NCBI RefSeq assembly: GCF_900106765.1
Contig: NZ_FNNG01000015.1
Location: forward strand, 1-61,343
Length of the DNA: 61,343 nt
Direction: 5' to 3'
From: Tepidimicrobium xylanilyticum
Lineage (GTDB): Bacteria > Bacillota > Clostridia > Tissierellales > Tepidimicrobiaceae
Below are positions 61,058 through 61,343 of this stretch, piece after piece; positions within the stretch are counted from its first letter, which is position 1, and every line of letters starts with the position of its first letter. The notes beneath the pieces are model-generated. The model was given only the letters and a program-made list of their open reading frames with translations, did not search any database and was not told the origin of the DNA. The translations under genes and the position numbers were made by a program.

Positions 61058-61343
61058 TTATGGACACTTCCTTCCTCATTTTTAGTATACAGAAAACCTT
61101 ATTTTGTGTCCATGGTTATATACTAACATCATGTTGTGATAAAAAATGTAATCATTCTATGTTTGTTCCTAAACCAAATAATATATTACCTGCATCCATG
61201 TCTAAATTAGTTGGTAAGACTGATTTTAAACGTATGCGTTATCCTGTGCATATTATTTTTACTGCTTTATCTATGTTCTATCTTGGTAAAAATTCTTTTA
61301 GAAATATTGCTCAAATTCTTAGAGTAGTAAATAATGTTAAGGT

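Larger units (their letters stand above)
59683..61131 (-). mobile_element. IS3-family insertion sequence, complete
   Basis: 1449 bp inserted in copy 2. Ends begin TGGATCTATGTCAATAGTTT (59683) and, on the complement, TGATGTTAGTATATAACC (61131), imperfect repeats sharing GGACA-AAAT further in. A 3-bp target duplication TGT flanks it (59680-59682 and 61132-61134). It encodes overlapping orfA and orfB, both intact, with a frameshift signal, so it may be active. The region 59720-59910 after orfB is non-coding. Confidence 0.88.
59356..61343 (+). mobile_element. Zinc-ribbon DDE element, copy 2, split by an IS3-family element and cut by the window edge
   Basis: The left end GCTCTGTAAACTTAAATG and the next 330 bp match copy 1 at 54755 with only a few differences. 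The transposase frame opens at ATG 59452, is broken at 59683 by the IS3-type insertion, and resumes at 61132 (DKKCNHSMFVPKPNN...). The right end lies outside the window. Inactive. Confidence 0.85.
59452..61343 (+). pseudogene. Transposase of copy 2, interrupted
   Basis: 5' part 59452-59685 encodes MQKIVPIKCPKCNNKD to NYRCW and 3' part from 61132 encodes the continuation from the second zinc ribbon through NIAQILRVVNNVK at the edge. The two parts join if the IS3 element and one TGT are removed. Confidence 0.85.

Overview
The window is low-GC DNA from an anaerobic Firmicute, most likely class Clostridia and perhaps the Tissierellales. That placement is inferred from AT-rich codon use, strong AGGAGG-type ribosome binding sites, hybrid-cluster protein, tungsten/molybdenum aldehyde oxidoreductase, an agr locus and IS256/IS3 elements. 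Nearly every gene is on the minus strand. I see no tRNA, rRNA or CRISPR array.

Layout. 1-309: end of an IS256-type element. 328-2566: siroheme/uroporphyrinogen genes (cobA-hemD fusion and a precorrin-2 dehydrogenase). 2.7-12.5 kb: accessory antimicrobial-peptide-like region with a lactococcin-972-like secreted protein and its ABC/membrane partners, a second secreted protein with an ABC exporter set, an endonuclease/phosphatase-fold gene, and decayed copies of these. 12.5-18.0 kb: complete oligopeptide/nickel ABC importer. 18.2-20.4 kb: decayed TetR / ketoacyl synthase / FabG cluster. 20.8-22.7 kb: lipoyl synthase and lipoate ligase. 23.2-24.0 kb: LytTR response regulator without a kinase. 24.4-30.2 kb: hybrid-cluster protein (Hcp) with a soluble ABC ATPase, a HypB/UreG-like GTPase, a cytoplasmic substrate-binding-like protein and a DUF2249 remnant. 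30.2-34.2 kb: pstSCAB plus a HAD protein. 34.3-37.9 kb: heterodimeric ABC exporter. 38.0-44.0 kb: AOR, MoaD, a sigma-54 activator, two MOSC proteins, MoaC and MoaA. 44.0-45.4 kb: small membrane or secreted genes. 45.5-50.3 kb: pyruvate-dehydrogenase-type complex. 50.4-54.3 kb: agr quorum-sensing locus. 54.4-61.3 kb: small secreted proteins broken up by two copies of a zinc-ribbon DDE element (one split by an IS3 element) and a degenerate IS256 copy.

The main discovery is a shared promoter architecture. Two 13-bp direct repeats separated by 8 bp (21-bp period) lie 29 bp upstream of an extended -10 (TGG then TANNNT). It occurs four times: before agrB, before the orphan LytTR regulator, and before two small-protein genes near 44-45 kb. 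A related version with 24-25 bp spacing occurs three times in the bacteriocin-like region. This is how LytTR regulators (AgrA, VirR) bind DNA. It predicts one quorum-sensing regulon linking the agr locus, the second regulator and several small secreted-protein loci over 50 kb. The agr locus has a 41-codon AgrD whose predicted ring residue is serine, not cysteine.

Two other systems stand out. The Hcp neighbourhood carries CRP/FNR-type palindromes and looks like a maturation or nitrosative-stress module made from parts of transporters and metallochaperones but with no membrane component. The AOR gene has a sigma-54 promoter and two perfect upstream palindromes next to its likely activator.
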